Shown here one piece after another: positions 7,741 through 16,186 of a stretch of 35,941 bases of DNA. The position numbers and the translations under genes were made by a program. The notes beneath the pieces were generated by a model. It was not told the DNA's origin, did no database searches, and was given only the letters and a program-made list of their open reading frames with translations. Location: contig CAIQHB010000012.1 of NCBI GenBank assembly GCA_903871465.1, positions 1-35,941 on the forward strand, in the 5' to 3' direction. The first letter of the stretch is position 1; each line of letters opens with the position of its first letter. This DNA comes from an uncultured Methanosarcinales archaeon (GTDB lineage Archaea; Halobacteriota; Methanosarcinia; Methanotrichales; Methanotrichaceae).

Positions 7741-8613
7741 CTATTTGAATATCGGAGTGCCGGTGGTCAATGTCATCTCTTTGAAGGCCGCCATAAGTTT
7801 CTTTGTTATGGCCCCCGGCTTACCGTCGCCAATGATCCTGCCATCGGCTTTGGTGACGGGCGCAACCTCGGCTGCTGTGCCTGTAACGAAAACCTCATCT
7901 GCTGTGTAAAGGTCAAACAGGCCCAGGTCTCTTTCCAGAATCTCATACCCCTGAACTCCAGCCAGCTCCATGACAGCCTCCCTGGTTATGCCCTTGAGAT
8001 TGTTTATCGTATGGGGTGTGTAGATCTTTTTATCTTTTATGATAAATATATTGTCGCCGCTTCCTTCGGATAGCCTTCCCTGAGCATCAAGGATGATGGC
8101 CTCATTGCCTCCCTTGATATTGGCCTCTATCTTGGCCATTATATTATTCAGATAGTTAAGGCTCTTGATGTTCGGCGGCAGGGCATCGGGAGAGTTACGG
8201 CGGACGGCGACGCTGACGGCAGTCAGGCCAACCTCGTAGAGACTTCCATACATCGCGCCCCACTCGATTGCAATGACGATGACCGTGGCCAGATTGCACT
8301 TGTTGGGGTCAAGGCCCAGGTCTCCCATTCCTCGCGTGACTATCGGCCGGATATAGGCATCGCGCAGATTATTCCGGCGCAGCGTCTCAAGAATAGCCTC
8401 GCACATCTCACTCTGGCTCATGGGAATGCAGAGCATGATGGCTTGAGCTGAGTCGAAAAGCCTTTTGACGTGATCCTCCAGCCGGAAGACACGTCCTCCA
8501 TAGGCCCTTATACCCTCGAAGACCCCGTCACCATACAGAAAACCGTGATCGAAGACCGAGACTGCGGCCTTCTCGGCCGGAACAAACTCCCCGTTAAGAT
8601 AAATAAGACTCAT
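7741..8613 (-). CDS. ilvE: Branched-chain amino acid aminotransferase
   Basis: The 290-aa fold-type IV PLP enzyme begins [36 protein letters not shown], the classic N-terminal motif, occupies residues 21-40. The PLP lysine is in [10 protein letters not shown] (K150). [10 protein letters not shown] (E183) and the C-terminal [12 protein letters not shown] loop are present. It catalyses the last step of Val/Leu/Ile synthesis with 2-oxoglutarate as acceptor. D-amino-acid or aminodeoxychorismate-lyase relatives share the fold, but FEGIRAY and the length favour IlvE. It is divergent from ribH, with 143 nt between the two starts. Confidence 0.88.
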   Translation of the reverse strand: MSLIYLNGEFVPAEKAAVSVFDHGFLYGDGVFEGIRAYGGRVFRLEDHVKRLFDSAQAIMLCIPMSQSEMCEAILETLRRNNLRDAYIRPIVTRGMGDLGLDPNKCNLATVIVIAIEWGAMYGSLYEVGLTAVSVAVRRNSPDALPPNIKSLNYLNNIMAKIEANIKGGNEAIILDAQGRLSEGSGDNIFIIKDKKIYTPHTINNLKGITREAVMELAGVQGYEILERDLGLFDLYTADEVFVTGTAAEVAPVTKADGRIIGDGKPGAITKKLMAAFKEMTLTTGTPIFK

Positions 8614-8756
8614 ATGGCATCCTGACCTTCGACAATCGCCAAGGATAAATGCATTTTGATCGCTTGAAAAAAAGAGATTTCTTCTCTATTGGGAATCGAT
8701 GGGTTTATTAAAGAAGGAAGGAAGCTTGTTGCCTACTCTTACGGGGTTTGGAGCTT

Positions 8757-9167
8757 ATGGCAAAACTTGCTTTCGTTGTCTCGGAGTTCAATAGGGACAT
8801 CACTTATCAAATGGAGCTATTGGGCAGAGAGCATGCCCAGTTCCTGGGTGCAGAGGTCAAAGCGGTCATTTATGTTCCTGGTGTATATGACATGCCCATT
8901 GTTGTGAGAAAGCTACTTCGTCGCGAGGATATCGATGCAGTCGTGACAATTGGCTGTGTAATTCAGGGAGAGACTGCCCATGATGAAGTTGTAGTCACGC
9001 ATGCGGCTCGAAAGCTGATGGATCTATCCTTGGAGTTCGATAAGCCTGTCACTCTCGGAATCACCGGTCCCAAGATGTCCCGGGCTGACGCGCAAAAGCG
9101 CGTGGATTACGCCAAACGTGCTGTAGAGGCGGCGGTCAAGCTATTACAAAGGCTCAGTGGTGATTAG
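8757..9167 (+). CDS. ribH: 6,7-dimethyl-8-ribityllumazine synthase
   Basis: The 136-aa protein has the lumazine-synthase signatures: SEFNRDIT at the N-terminus, VYDMP in place of the bacterial P-G-(S/A)-(F/Y)-E-x-P substrate loop, [13 protein letters not shown] with the catalytic His, and VTLGITGP. It joins 5-amino-6-ribitylaminouracil with 3,4-dihydroxybutanone phosphate, the penultimate step to riboflavin, and indirectly serves FMN/FAD (F420 branches from the same pyrimidine intermediate). I chose the ATG at 8757, preceded by GGAG at 8750-8753; a TTG three codons upstream is in frame. The next gene starts 3 nt after the stop, so the two are co-transcribed. Confidence 0.88.
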   Translation: MAKLAFVVSEFNRDITYQMELLGREHAQFLGAEVKAVIYVPGVYDMPIVVRKLLRREDIDAVVTIGCVIQGETAHDEVVVTHAARKLMDLSLEFDKPVTLGITGPKMSRADAQKRVDYAKRAVEAAVKLLQRLSGD

Positions 9168-9170
9168 ATT

Positions 9171-10307
9171 ATGGTTTCCGAGCGGATGGCCTCCATCCAT
9201 GAATCAAAGACCTTGAAAATTGCGGCCATGGCCAAGAAGCTCACCAAAGATGGCCTTGATATCATCGACATGAGTGTGGGAGAACCGGATTTTGACACAC
9301 CAAAGCACATCGTCGAAGCCGGCTGCAACTCCCTCAAGATGGGTGAGACGCACTATACTCCCACGGCTGGCATTCCAGAACTGCGACGGGCTATATCTGA
9401 GAAGCTTAGCCGAGAAAATTCGCTTCATGCCACAGCTGATGATGTCATTGTGACACCCGGTGCAAAGATGGCAGTCTTTGCAGCTATCCAGGCGCTCTTG
9501 CAAGAAGGAGACGAGTGCGTCTTGATCGGTCCATCCTGGGTGAGCTATGAGCCTTGCGTGGCCTTCTCAGGAGCCTCTGTCACCTGGGGGAATGTGGACG
9601 AGAATTTCATGCCGATCGACCTTGCTGCAAACATAAATCCTAAAACCCGTGTAATTCTTGTCAATTCGCCATCTAATCCCACTGGTGCCGTTCTCGATCA
9701 ATCCGTTCTGATGGAGATTCGTGATCTGGCAGAAGACCATGATCTTTTCGTAATTTCCGATGAGATCTATGAGAAGATAATTTACGATCATACGCATCTA
9801 AGCATCGGTTCTCTGCCGGGGATGGAGGATCGAACGGTAACCATCAATGGCTTTTCCAAGGCCTACGCCATGACGGGCTGGCGTCTGGGATACCTTACAG
9901 GTCCCAGGGAGACCATGAAGTGGGTCAACAGACTTCTATCTCACTCCGTCTCCCAGGCCACCACTTTTGTGCAGCGCGCCGGAGTTGCAGCTATTCAAGG
10001 ACCCCAGGATGAGGTCTTTTCCATGGTAGCGGAGTTTCGAGCACGCCGGGATCTGCTGGTCGCAGGCCTGAAGAGTCTAGGGATACCATGCAGCATTCCC
10101 GGTGGCGCCTTCTACGTGTTCCCTGATGTGTCAGAGTTTGGCGGCGGCGACGTCTTCACCGAGAAGCTCTTAAAAGATGCCCTGATCGCTGCCACACCAG
10201 GATCTGCTTTTGGACCGGGTGGCATGGATTACGTTCGGCTCTCTTATGCCACATCCCAAAGCCGGATCAAACAGGCGGTAGAAAGAATAGAAAAAATTCT
10301 GAAGTGA
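9171..10307 (+). CDS. Class I/II aminotransferase, aspartate type
   Basis: The 378-aa fold-type I PLP enzyme contains SVGEPDFDTP near the N-terminus, HYTPTAGIPELR, NSPSNPTGAV (about 165-174) and SDEIYEKI. The PLP-binding lysine is K230 in NGFSKAYAMTGWRLGY. The C-terminal region has the substrate arginine context YVRLSYATS. This pattern matches the subgroup Ib aspartate/prephenate or broad-specificity aminotransferases of archaea. The exact amino acid cannot be assigned. It starts 3 nt after ribH and is probably translated from the same mRNA. Confidence 0.85.
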   Translation: MVSERMASIHESKTLKIAAMAKKLTKDGLDIIDMSVGEPDFDTPKHIVEAGCNSLKMGETHYTPTAGIPELRRAISEKLSRENSLHATADDVIVTPGAKMAVFAAIQALLQEGDECVLIGPSWVSYEPCVAFSGASVTWGNVDENFMPIDLAANINPKTRVILVNSPSNPTGAVLDQSVLMEIRDLAEDHDLFVISDEIYEKIIYDHTHLSIGSLPGMEDRTVTINGFSKAYAMTGWRLGYLTGPRETMKWVNRLLSHSVSQATTFVQRAGVAAIQGPQDEVFSMVAEFRARRDLLVAGLKSLGIPCSIPGGAFYVFPDVSEFGGGDVFTEKLLKDALIAATPGSAFGPGGMDYVRLSYATSQSRIKQAVERIEKILK

Positions 10308-10335
10308 GGATTTGAACTTTTTTTAATTTCCTTGC

Positions 10336-10803
10336 TTATTTTTTTAATATTTTTAAGTCACTCTTGCCTGGCACAATTAGAACCGGGACCTTGGAATGAC
10401 GTACCACCTTTTCCGCCACGCTACCCAGCATTATTTTTTCGAGCCCTGTCCGGCCGATGCTTCCCATCACCAGTAGATCCGTTCCTGATTCTCTGGATCG
10501 CCTGAGGATCTCTTCGCCGGGGTTTCCTTCGGCAACGATCTTCTCAAAGGGCACACCTGCATCGGAGGCCATCTCCCCAATTTCTGATGTGGCTTCTTCC
10601 CCTTCCTTGAACATAAGCCCCATTAACTTCTCACTAAATCCTGGCAAGGTCGTATAGCCTGGAAGTTGAGCCAGCCTGTAAATGTCCACTACATAGATCG
10701 CTGTAACTCCGCCTGCAGCGAGCCTGGCCAGGCCGATGGCCAATTTTGCAGTGCGCATGCTCGTCTCGGATCCATCCGTCGCGATCATTATCTTCTTGAA
10801 CAC
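10336..10803 (-). CDS. Universal stress protein, UspA family
   Basis: The 155-aa single Usp domain starts MFKKIMIATDGSETS. It carries the ATP-binding pattern G-2x-G-9x-G(S/T) as MGSIGRTGLEKIMLGSVAEK, followed by VPVLIVP. Proteins of this type bind ATP and modulate stress survival or partner transporters. The start is GTG with GAGGT upstream. It is convergent with the aminotransferase; both ends lie in a T/A-rich 28-nt gap. It lies downstream of, and on the same strand as, the cation efflux gene, 51 nt away, so they could share a transcript. Confidence 0.88.
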   Translation of the reverse strand: MFKKIMIATDGSETSMRTAKLAIGLARLAAGGVTAIYVVDIYRLAQLPGYTTLPGFSEKLMGLMFKEGEEATSEIGEMASDAGVPFEKIVAEGNPGEEILRRSRESGTDLLVMGSIGRTGLEKIMLGSVAEKVVRHSKVPVLIVPGKSDLKILKK

Positions 10804-10854
10804 GATTATAACCTCATCGAGTATTAAGCCTAAACAGATACTGGACCCACAGGT

Positions 10855-11874
10855 TTAAGACTCTTTTGTTACAGTGAAGGCATCCGTTCCATTCGCCATT
10901 AACGCATTCCTATTGTTCTCGGAGAGCAAACAGCCGCAGGATCCTTCACTAGCTATGCTGCAATTGCAGGGCTCGATATGGATAGTGACCATAGTTCCCG
11001 GATAATGCTGTTTGATCGAGCAGGTTATCATATCTGCAATGCGGTGCGACTCGTCAACGGACATTGTTGCGTCCACTCTGATATGAAACTCCACGAAGCG
11101 ACTTGCTCCCGCTTTTCGCGTGCGCAGCCTATGAATTCCTCGGATGGTGGGAGCAAAGGCGATTATGTGTTTGCGTACTTCTTCCACTTCGTTGCTGGGA
11201 AGACCCACATCGATCAGATCGCGTGCAGACTCAATGGTCAAGTGATACGCAGCTTTGATGATTAACACCGCAACTACTATTGCGGCTACTGGATCTACCC
11301 ATCGCAGGTTTACACCTGGAACTATTAATCCTCCGACAACGATAATAATGAGGCCGGCCATCACACCCAATGAAGTGTAAACATCTGTTCGCAGATGCCA
11401 GGCATCTGCTTTAAGTGCTACGGAATCCGTTTCCTGGCCTACCTTGAAGAGCCTCTTTGAGACGAAGAGGTTCGCCATCACAGAAAGAAGCATGACTGCC
11501 GCGCCCCACCCTGCTTCATCCAATGGCTCGGGGTTTCTTAACTTTTTAATTGCTTCGTAGAGGATCCAGCATGCAGCAATGAAGATGAGCAATGCCTCTA
11601 CTGTTCCCGAGAGGTTCTCAACTTTGCCATGCCCGAAGGGGTGATCCTCATCGGCGGGCTTTGCTGCCGTCCTGACGGCAAAGAGAGCGATAACGGCTGC
11701 AAGCAAATCCACACCAGAGTGGATAGCCTCGGAGATGACAGAGACCGATCCGATCGTTAATCCGACGATGAGCTTGAGAAGAACCAAGCTTGAGTTAGAA
11801 ATCACAGAAAGAAGAGCTACATTCGTCTTTCGTTTGTTCCGAACTTCGGGACTATCTTCCATAATAGTTTCCAT
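10855..11874 (-). CDS. Cation diffusion facilitator (CDF) metal efflux protein
   Basis: This is a CDF transporter of about 339 aa. Its first membrane span leads to the signature SVSVISEAIHSGVDLLAAV, followed by DEDHPFGHGKVENLSG (metal-site Asp/His) and six predicted spans. ARDLIDVGLPSNEVEEV opens the cytoplasmic metallochaperone-like domain, and HIEPCNCS lies near the C-terminus. It probably exports Zn, Fe, Co or Mn by proton antiport. An upstream ATG at 11934 is in frame, but a TATA box and a palindromic operator lie between it and residue 21. The true start is therefore most likely ATG 11874 or 11862. Four Cys in the last 60 residues (CNC, CGC) suggest extra metal binding. Confidence 0.85.
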   Translation of the reverse strand: METIMEDSPEVRNKRKTNVALLSVISNSSLVLLKLIVGLTIGSVSVISEAIHSGVDLLAAVIALFAVRTAAKPADEDHPFGHGKVENLSGTVEALLIFIAACWILYEAIKKLRNPEPLDEAGWGAAVMLLSVMANLFVSKRLFKVGQETDSVALKADAWHLRTDVYTSLGVMAGLIIIVVGGLIVPGVNLRWVDPVAAIVVAVLIIKAAYHLTIESARDLIDVGLPSNEVEEVRKHIIAFAPTIRGIHRLRTRKAGASRFVEFHIRVDATMSVDESHRIADMITCSIKQHYPGTMVTIHIEPCNCSIASEGSCGCLLSENNRNALMANGTDAFTVTKES

Positions 11875-11880
11875 AAATTT

Positions 11881-11897
11881 TGACTGACTGTCAGTCA
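11881..11897. promoter_or_regulatory. Perfect 17-bp palindrome, candidate operator
   Basis: TGACTGAC-T-GTCAGTCA is a perfect inverted repeat with a one-base centre. It overlaps the predicted transcript start of the CDF gene, immediately after the TATA box, which is the ideal position for a repressor. The tandem TGAC half-sites resemble TetR/AcrR-type operators (from general knowledge). The regulator is not encoded in this window. Confidence 0.6.
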
Positions 11898-11905
11898 TCA
11901 TATTG

Positions 11906-11914
11906 GTATATAAA
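11906..11914 (-). promoter_or_regulatory. TATA box of the CDF gene
   Basis: TTTTATATA on the minus strand, about 25 nt before the expected transcript start near 11885. Its position inside the longest open frame argues for the shorter protein start. Confidence 0.55.
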
Positions 11915-11980
11915 ACTATCTCGGGTAGCGACATCCGGTAGCATATTTCCGAAATCTGAGAACTGAAAGGCCTCGCCCAT

Positions 11981-12394
11981 TCAGTCTCGTCTCTTGATCA
12001 GGCAGACTGCCGCAAATATGGCTAACACAGCCAGAGCTGCTGGGAATCCTGGTTGCTGTTTGAGCTTCTGGTTCAGCTGGTTCTTCAATTCCTCTTTTGC
12101 CCTTTGTTCCAGCTCTGCCGGACTGATATTTAGATTCTGGTTGAGCTTTTGGCCAAGCTCTTTCTTTGCCTTTTCGGTGAGATTTTCAGCGGTTTTATTG
12201 AAGTCCTGAGCGATATGCTCCTGTGTCAGATTTCCTTCCGCTATGTGTTGAGCCGCCTTCTGCTGAAGCTGTTCTCCAGCAGCCGTCACCTGGCTCTGGA
12301 GAGATCCGGCAAAAGACTCAACCGGGTTCTGGGCAGATGCCACAAAAACCAGGGCTAGGAGAGCTGCAATTAAAACCACATACGATATCTTCAT
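11981..12394 (-). CDS. Secreted PGF-CTERM protein
   Basis: The 137-aa protein has a signal peptide (MKISYVVLIAALLALVFVAS, cleaved near SAQ). A Gln/Lys/Glu-rich helical middle follows (about 30-112) with sequons NLT, NKT and NLT. The tail is a PGF-CTERM signal: QQPGF (residues 113-117), a hydrophobic span, then CLIKRRD. Such tails are recognised by archaeosortase A and replaced by a lipid anchor, so this should be a small surface-anchored, probably glycosylated protein. The start at 12394 is set by AGGTGA eight bases upstream; an earlier ATG at 12433 is in frame but would hide the signal peptide. Function is unknown; the helical body could be coiled coil. Confidence 0.75.
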   Translation of the reverse strand: MKISYVVLIAALLALVFVASAQNPVESFAGSLQSQVTAAGEQLQQKAAQHIAEGNLTQEHIAQDFNKTAENLTEKAKKELGQKLNQNLNISPAELEQRAKEELKNQLNQKLKQQPGFPAALAVLAIFAAVCLIKRRD

Positions 12395-12433
12395 GTTACT
12401 TATCACCTGAGTCCGATTTTTCGAGTCTTCCAA

Positions 12434-13071
12434 GTAACCACTGTTAGCTTAAAAGGTTAACGCTTCCTTGCGGCTTAGTTCCGAAACTTTGTTAGTAACC
12501 AATCGGTGTTATAATGAATGTATAAGATTCTAGGGCATAGTAATGAGGAAAGATGGTCTGTACCGAGACGACACTAACTCAGGCCTGACCCTCAGAGCGG
12601 TTTTTCTGTTGGCCAACTATGGCATGTTTGACTCTAAATTGTAATTTATTTAAATGGATACCCTGCAACTTATAGCGGTCACTAGCGACCCAAAGGACAT
12701 GGACTATTTTCTACCATTGTTCGGATCGATGATGGCACTAACTTTTTTTCTAGGCCCGAATCCTCCAGAGCTAAAGATAGCTAAAGATAAGTGCATGTAA
12801 CCTGTACGAATCCCATCAACTTTTTCATCCGCTCTCTATGAGCCTAGAATCGCTCTGGCAAACAACCTCTTCCAGTATGTATCCACATCTGAACCTTGGA
12901 AACGTCGTAACATTTATTATAGTATTTGTTTTCATGTGAGTGAATATCACTTTCTTGCATAGGACAGGGATTGTATCGATCCTCAGAGGAGTTGGATTTT
13001 CCGATCGGATGGCAAAGCTATTAATTCTTCGTAGTTTCACACCTAACTGCTAAAGCAGGAGATATTTACGT
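12434..13071. other. Gene-poor interval before the DUF2723 gene
   Basis: It holds a 10-bp perfect palindrome TCAGGCCTGA, followed within 20 bases by GGTTTTT (terminator-like on plus). A 48-codon frame lies at 12654-12800 (begins MDTLQLIAV, ends KDKCM) with no visible ribosome binding site. The word TGGCATGTTTGAC also recurs on the far side of the DUF2723 gene near 15341. I would not call a gene here. Confidence 0.4.
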
Positions 13072-15072
13072 ATGGTGGTGCTATATAATCTCAAAGATAG
13101 AATTATAGAACTATCTAGGCAGTCCCCTATAATGCTGGACCTAATTGTAAGCCTTCTTCTCTTTCTCTCTACATTCATTGTATACTTGAAGCACCTAGCA
13201 CCATCCATATTCACAGGAGATTCAGCGGATGCTACCATTGCATCTTATGTGCTTGGCATACCTCACCCACCTGGTTTCCCCGTATACACATGGTTTGGAC
13301 ATATTTTCACATTTATTCCAGTTGGTGATATTGCATATAGAGTCAACTTCATGTCGGCTTTCTTTGGAGCTTTGGTGATACCTATCGTTTATATGATAAT
13401 TCGATCATTAGCACCTCAATCCCAAGGCAGCTTTGTAGATGCTATTGCGTCTCGCAGCGGCTCTATTATCGGATCTATGTCTTTTGCATTTTCCATATAC
13501 TATTGGGCACAAGCCGAGATTGCCGAGATATATACACTCAACTCATTCTTCATTGCATCGATGATTCTTTTGGCTTTAATTTGGGCAGAAAAAAGAGATT
13601 TAAGGCTTCTTTATTTGCTCTCGTTGCTCTTTAGCCTGAGCTTGGGTATTAATGCGGCGAATATTCTATTTGCCCCCTCCTTTCTAGTTTTCTTGTTGCT
13701 AGTCGATCGAGATGCACTGCTAAATAAAAGAACATTGTTTTCTATGATCATCATCTTCTCTACAATTGGAGCACTTCAATTAATTTATTTATTCGTCAGA
13801 GCCTGGCAAGGACCAGCATATGCCTATGCTGACATCCGAAGCCTCAACAATTTTCTTTATTTCATAACGGCGAGCGAGTATTCCAGCATTCCCTTTTCTG
13901 TTCCCCTATCTTCAGGAATAAGCATGTATGTGGACTTTCTAGCGAAGAGCTTCTCTTTGACTGGGATGGCAACTGGGATAATAGGGATCGCTCTATCATT
14001 GAGGAGAGATATACTGAAGTCTGCTTTCTTGGCTTCGATGTTCGTCATAAACATTTTGTTCTTCGTGCAATTTAATTCATTTGATATATATGATAAGCTC
14101 ATTCCATCCTTCATGATATTCTCTATTTTCATAGGTCTAGGCATATGGGAGATCTTAGATTTAATCAAGACCTCCTCACAGAAAGTGCCTGCGTTGGAAT
14201 CTTGGAAAAGAGGATATTTTTTAAAAATCTCTTTAATTGCGCTGGTCCTGATCATAGCCGCAAATGTGCCCATAAGCTCATACACTTTATATTCCCAAGA
14301 AGTTGATCGATCTGCAAGCATAGATCTTTCTTATTTCCTCGCACAAGTTCTAAATGATGTCCCTGCGAATTCGAGTATTCTCGATGTATGGCATACTTGT
14401 GTGCCTCTTAGGTACTTCCAGATAGTATACCATATGAATCCCACTGTGGAGATTCTAGGAGTAGATCCCGTAGATTGGCCAAGTCGCATACAGGAACGAA
14501 TAAACAGAAGAGGAGTCTTCATATTGAGAGCAGATTTAGTTGATGAAACTCTATTTAACAGATATAGTGTGATTCCTGTTCTAAATATGCCTAATGTGGA
14601 GGTTCTCTATAAAATTAATCCGGAATATTCATCCTTTTCGGTAAGCAGCCCAGTGATTCAACATCCTGTAAACGAATTGCTCAGTGGAAAGATAAAGCTA
14701 TTGGGATATGATCTCAACCAGACAGAAGAAATAGGTGGCTTTTCAATAACATACTACTGGCAGAGCTTGGAAAACGTCTCAAAGGACTACATCTGTGCTC
14801 TAGATCTAATTGATCCACGCGGAAATGTGGCATTAGAAGATATTCACATTCCTATCTATGACATTTACCCCACCTCTCGATGGGCGAAAAACGAAGTGTT
14901 CGCTGAGAGATACAATATATCTCTTCCACCCACCATTGAACAGGGGACCTATCAAATGTTTATTACAGGTACCTGGAATAAGGACGAGTCAGCCGCCTAT
15001 GATAAAATTCTTCTGGGAAACATCGATGTCGGTAGGATTGATCCAAAGGGTGCTCTAGTTAATTATGATTGA
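13072..15072 (+). CDS. DUF2723 (TMEM260/GT117-like) membrane glycosyltransferase
   Basis: The 666-aa protein has the DUF2723 N-terminal signature: TGDSADATIASYVLGIPHPP, then GFPVYTWFGHIFTFIPVGDI and AYRVNFMSA (residues about 46-95). About ten to eleven further hydrophobic segments run to residue about 415. A soluble C-terminal part (about 420-666), probably beta-rich, contains sequons such as NVS and NIS. The family is related to protein O-mannosyltransferases (TMEM260, CAZy GT117) and should transfer a lipid-linked sugar to exported proteins; the acceptor here is unknown. The conserved Asp of GDS is the likely catalytic residue. AGGAGA lies about 11 nt before the ATG. Base composition is clearly more AT-rich than the neighbours, suggesting transfer. 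It stands alone, with long gaps on both sides. Confidence 0.78.
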   Translation: MVVLYNLKDRIIELSRQSPIMLDLIVSLLLFLSTFIVYLKHLAPSIFTGDSADATIASYVLGIPHPPGFPVYTWFGHIFTFIPVGDIAYRVNFMSAFFGALVIPIVYMIIRSLAPQSQGSFVDAIASRSGSIIGSMSFAFSIYYWAQAEIAEIYTLNSFFIASMILLALIWAEKRDLRLLYLLSLLFSLSLGINAANILFAPSFLVFLLLVDRDALLNKRTLFSMIIIFSTIGALQLIYLFVRAWQGPAYAYADIRSLNNFLYFITASEYSSIPFSVPLSSGISMYVDFLAKSFSLTGMATGIIGIALSLRRDILKSAFLASMFVINILFFVQFNSFDIYDKLIPSFMIFSIFIGLGIWEILDLIKTSSQKVPALESWKRGYFLKISLIALVLIIAANVPISSYTLYSQEVDRSASIDLSYFLAQVLNDVPANSSILDVWHTCVPLRYFQIVYHMNPTVEILGVDPVDWPSRIQERINRRGVFILRADLVDETLFNRYSVIPVLNMPNVEVLYKINPEYSSFSVSSPVIQHPVNELLSGKIKLLGYDLNQTEEIGGFSITYYWQSLENVSKDYICALDLIDPRGNVALEDIHIPIYDIYPTSRWAKNEVFAERYNISLPPTIEQGTYQMFITGTWNKDESAAYDKILLGNIDVGRIDPKGALVNYD

Positions 15073-15626
15073 TGCCTGATCAAAACGAGCAGGTGAAAAA
15101 GAAGCCATCAAGAGAAATGGTATGCAATCCAGGCGGCTCGCCCGATGCACCTGGCCTCCTGGTCAGGCTGGTGGGGGCTGGAGTTCCAGGCGGCGGATCA
15201 CGGGCTGTCACTGTGAGAGGGATGGGGCATCTCATTTAGCTTCCTCTGCAGACGCCATTGTCCACTAGCTTTTCGGGCTGACGGAATAGGGGATCTGGAT
15301 TGTGGAGGGAACATAGCCAAATTCTCCTGGTTTCCATCTGGCATGTTTGACATCAAATTATCATGATCTGCCTGACATCTTGTTTCAAGATCTTCTGCCC
15401 CGAATTGATTGACGATCGGCCATGATTCCTAATATATTAGTCTTTTCGTTTGGTTTATTTATATATTATTATTTGACCGGTCTGCGAATTGAACCCTACG
15501 GTCTTGTGCTTGTTGAGCAGGATTGGATCCGATCCCCGGCATGATCCAGACTTCCTTTTGCTCCCTTGCGGCGGCATCCGGCATCGCTATCCCTGAATGC
15601 TTTTTCATGCAACCGAACATAGACTT
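15073..15626. other. Intergenic region with a GC-rich hairpin block
   Basis: No gene is recognised. Positions about 15120-15240 form a GC-rich island in an otherwise AT-rich stretch. It has a 7-bp hairpin (CCTGGCC-TCCT-GGTCAGG, 15150-15167, one G-T pair) and two copies of TCCAGGCGGC. A 40- to 50-codon frame crosses it on each strand, but neither is recognisable. It may be a gene remnant or a structured RNA. Confidence 0.3.
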
Positions 15627-15632
15627 ATATAG
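15625..15632 (+). promoter_or_regulatory. TATA box of the 51-codon gene
   Basis: TTATATAG predicts a transcript start near 15655 and a leader of about 70 nt before the ATG at 15727. Confidence 0.4.
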
Positions 15633-15726
15633 ATTCGTCTCCCTTCAAGACTTGATTGTTTTCTAATAGCCCCACTCACAGGAATTCACCAATATGGTGA
15701 AGAGATCGTAATTCAGGTGAAATGAC

Positions 15727-15882
15727 ATGGATCAACCAAGCATGGATCAACCCAAGAAAAGCAAGAACGAATTAGGGAATAGGTCGGGCCGAATAGTCGT
15801 CGAGCAAGAGGACAAGGCGAGAGAAGCCCGCAGGTGGCAGCGCAAACGGGAGACGATCAAACGATACGCTGGGGCGAAGTGA
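15727..15882 (+). CDS. Small highly charged protein, 51 aa, unknown
   Basis: The short frame begins MDQPSMDQPKKSKNELG and ends RYAGAK. AGGTGA is correctly placed about 7 nt before the ATG, and a TATA box stands upstream. The protein is very rich in Arg, Lys, Glu and Gln, has no hydrophobic segment, and would be basic overall. It could bind nucleic acid, but there is no motif to show this. The duplicated MDQPxMDQP at the N-terminus gives a second possible start at 15742. I do not recognise a family. Confidence 0.5.
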   Translation: MDQPSMDQPKKSKNELGNRSGRIVVEQEDKAREARRWQRKRETIKRYAGAK

Positions 15883-16163
15883 AGTTTGGCGCCATTTAGT
15901 GCAGAATTCATGGGTCCGCTCCATCAGGCTTTTTCTTGGTGACAGAATTCACGCCCCCGGCAACGGCTTGGGGCCGCGTCGCCATCTGCGGTTTGACATG
16001 TTTTCAGATTCTTGCCGATCACGAATCTTCTTTGGAAGCGGCCCAAACCCGAAGTTGTCACAATCGTCTATATCTATTTACGAATGTAAGTGAAGGTGGC
16101 GATCCGGGGAAATATGCTGTCTTCTTCTCTTTTGCACTCGGATCTCCTCCCTCCTCCTGTATC
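15883..16163. other. Intergenic tail of the radA operon
   Basis: No gene or clear terminator is seen between the small gene and radA. The frames crossing it look like chance. Confidence 0.35.
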
Positions 16164-16186
16164 AGATTCTTTCTCACGGGCCCTGA

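Noticed and set aside
12654-12800. 48-codon open frame before the DUF2723 gene
   Set aside because: There is no ribosome binding site, and nothing in the sequence supports translation.
15465-15510. tRNA-like GGGTTCAATTC on the minus strand
   Set aside because: The would-be T stem does not pair and no acceptor or anticodon arms can be drawn.
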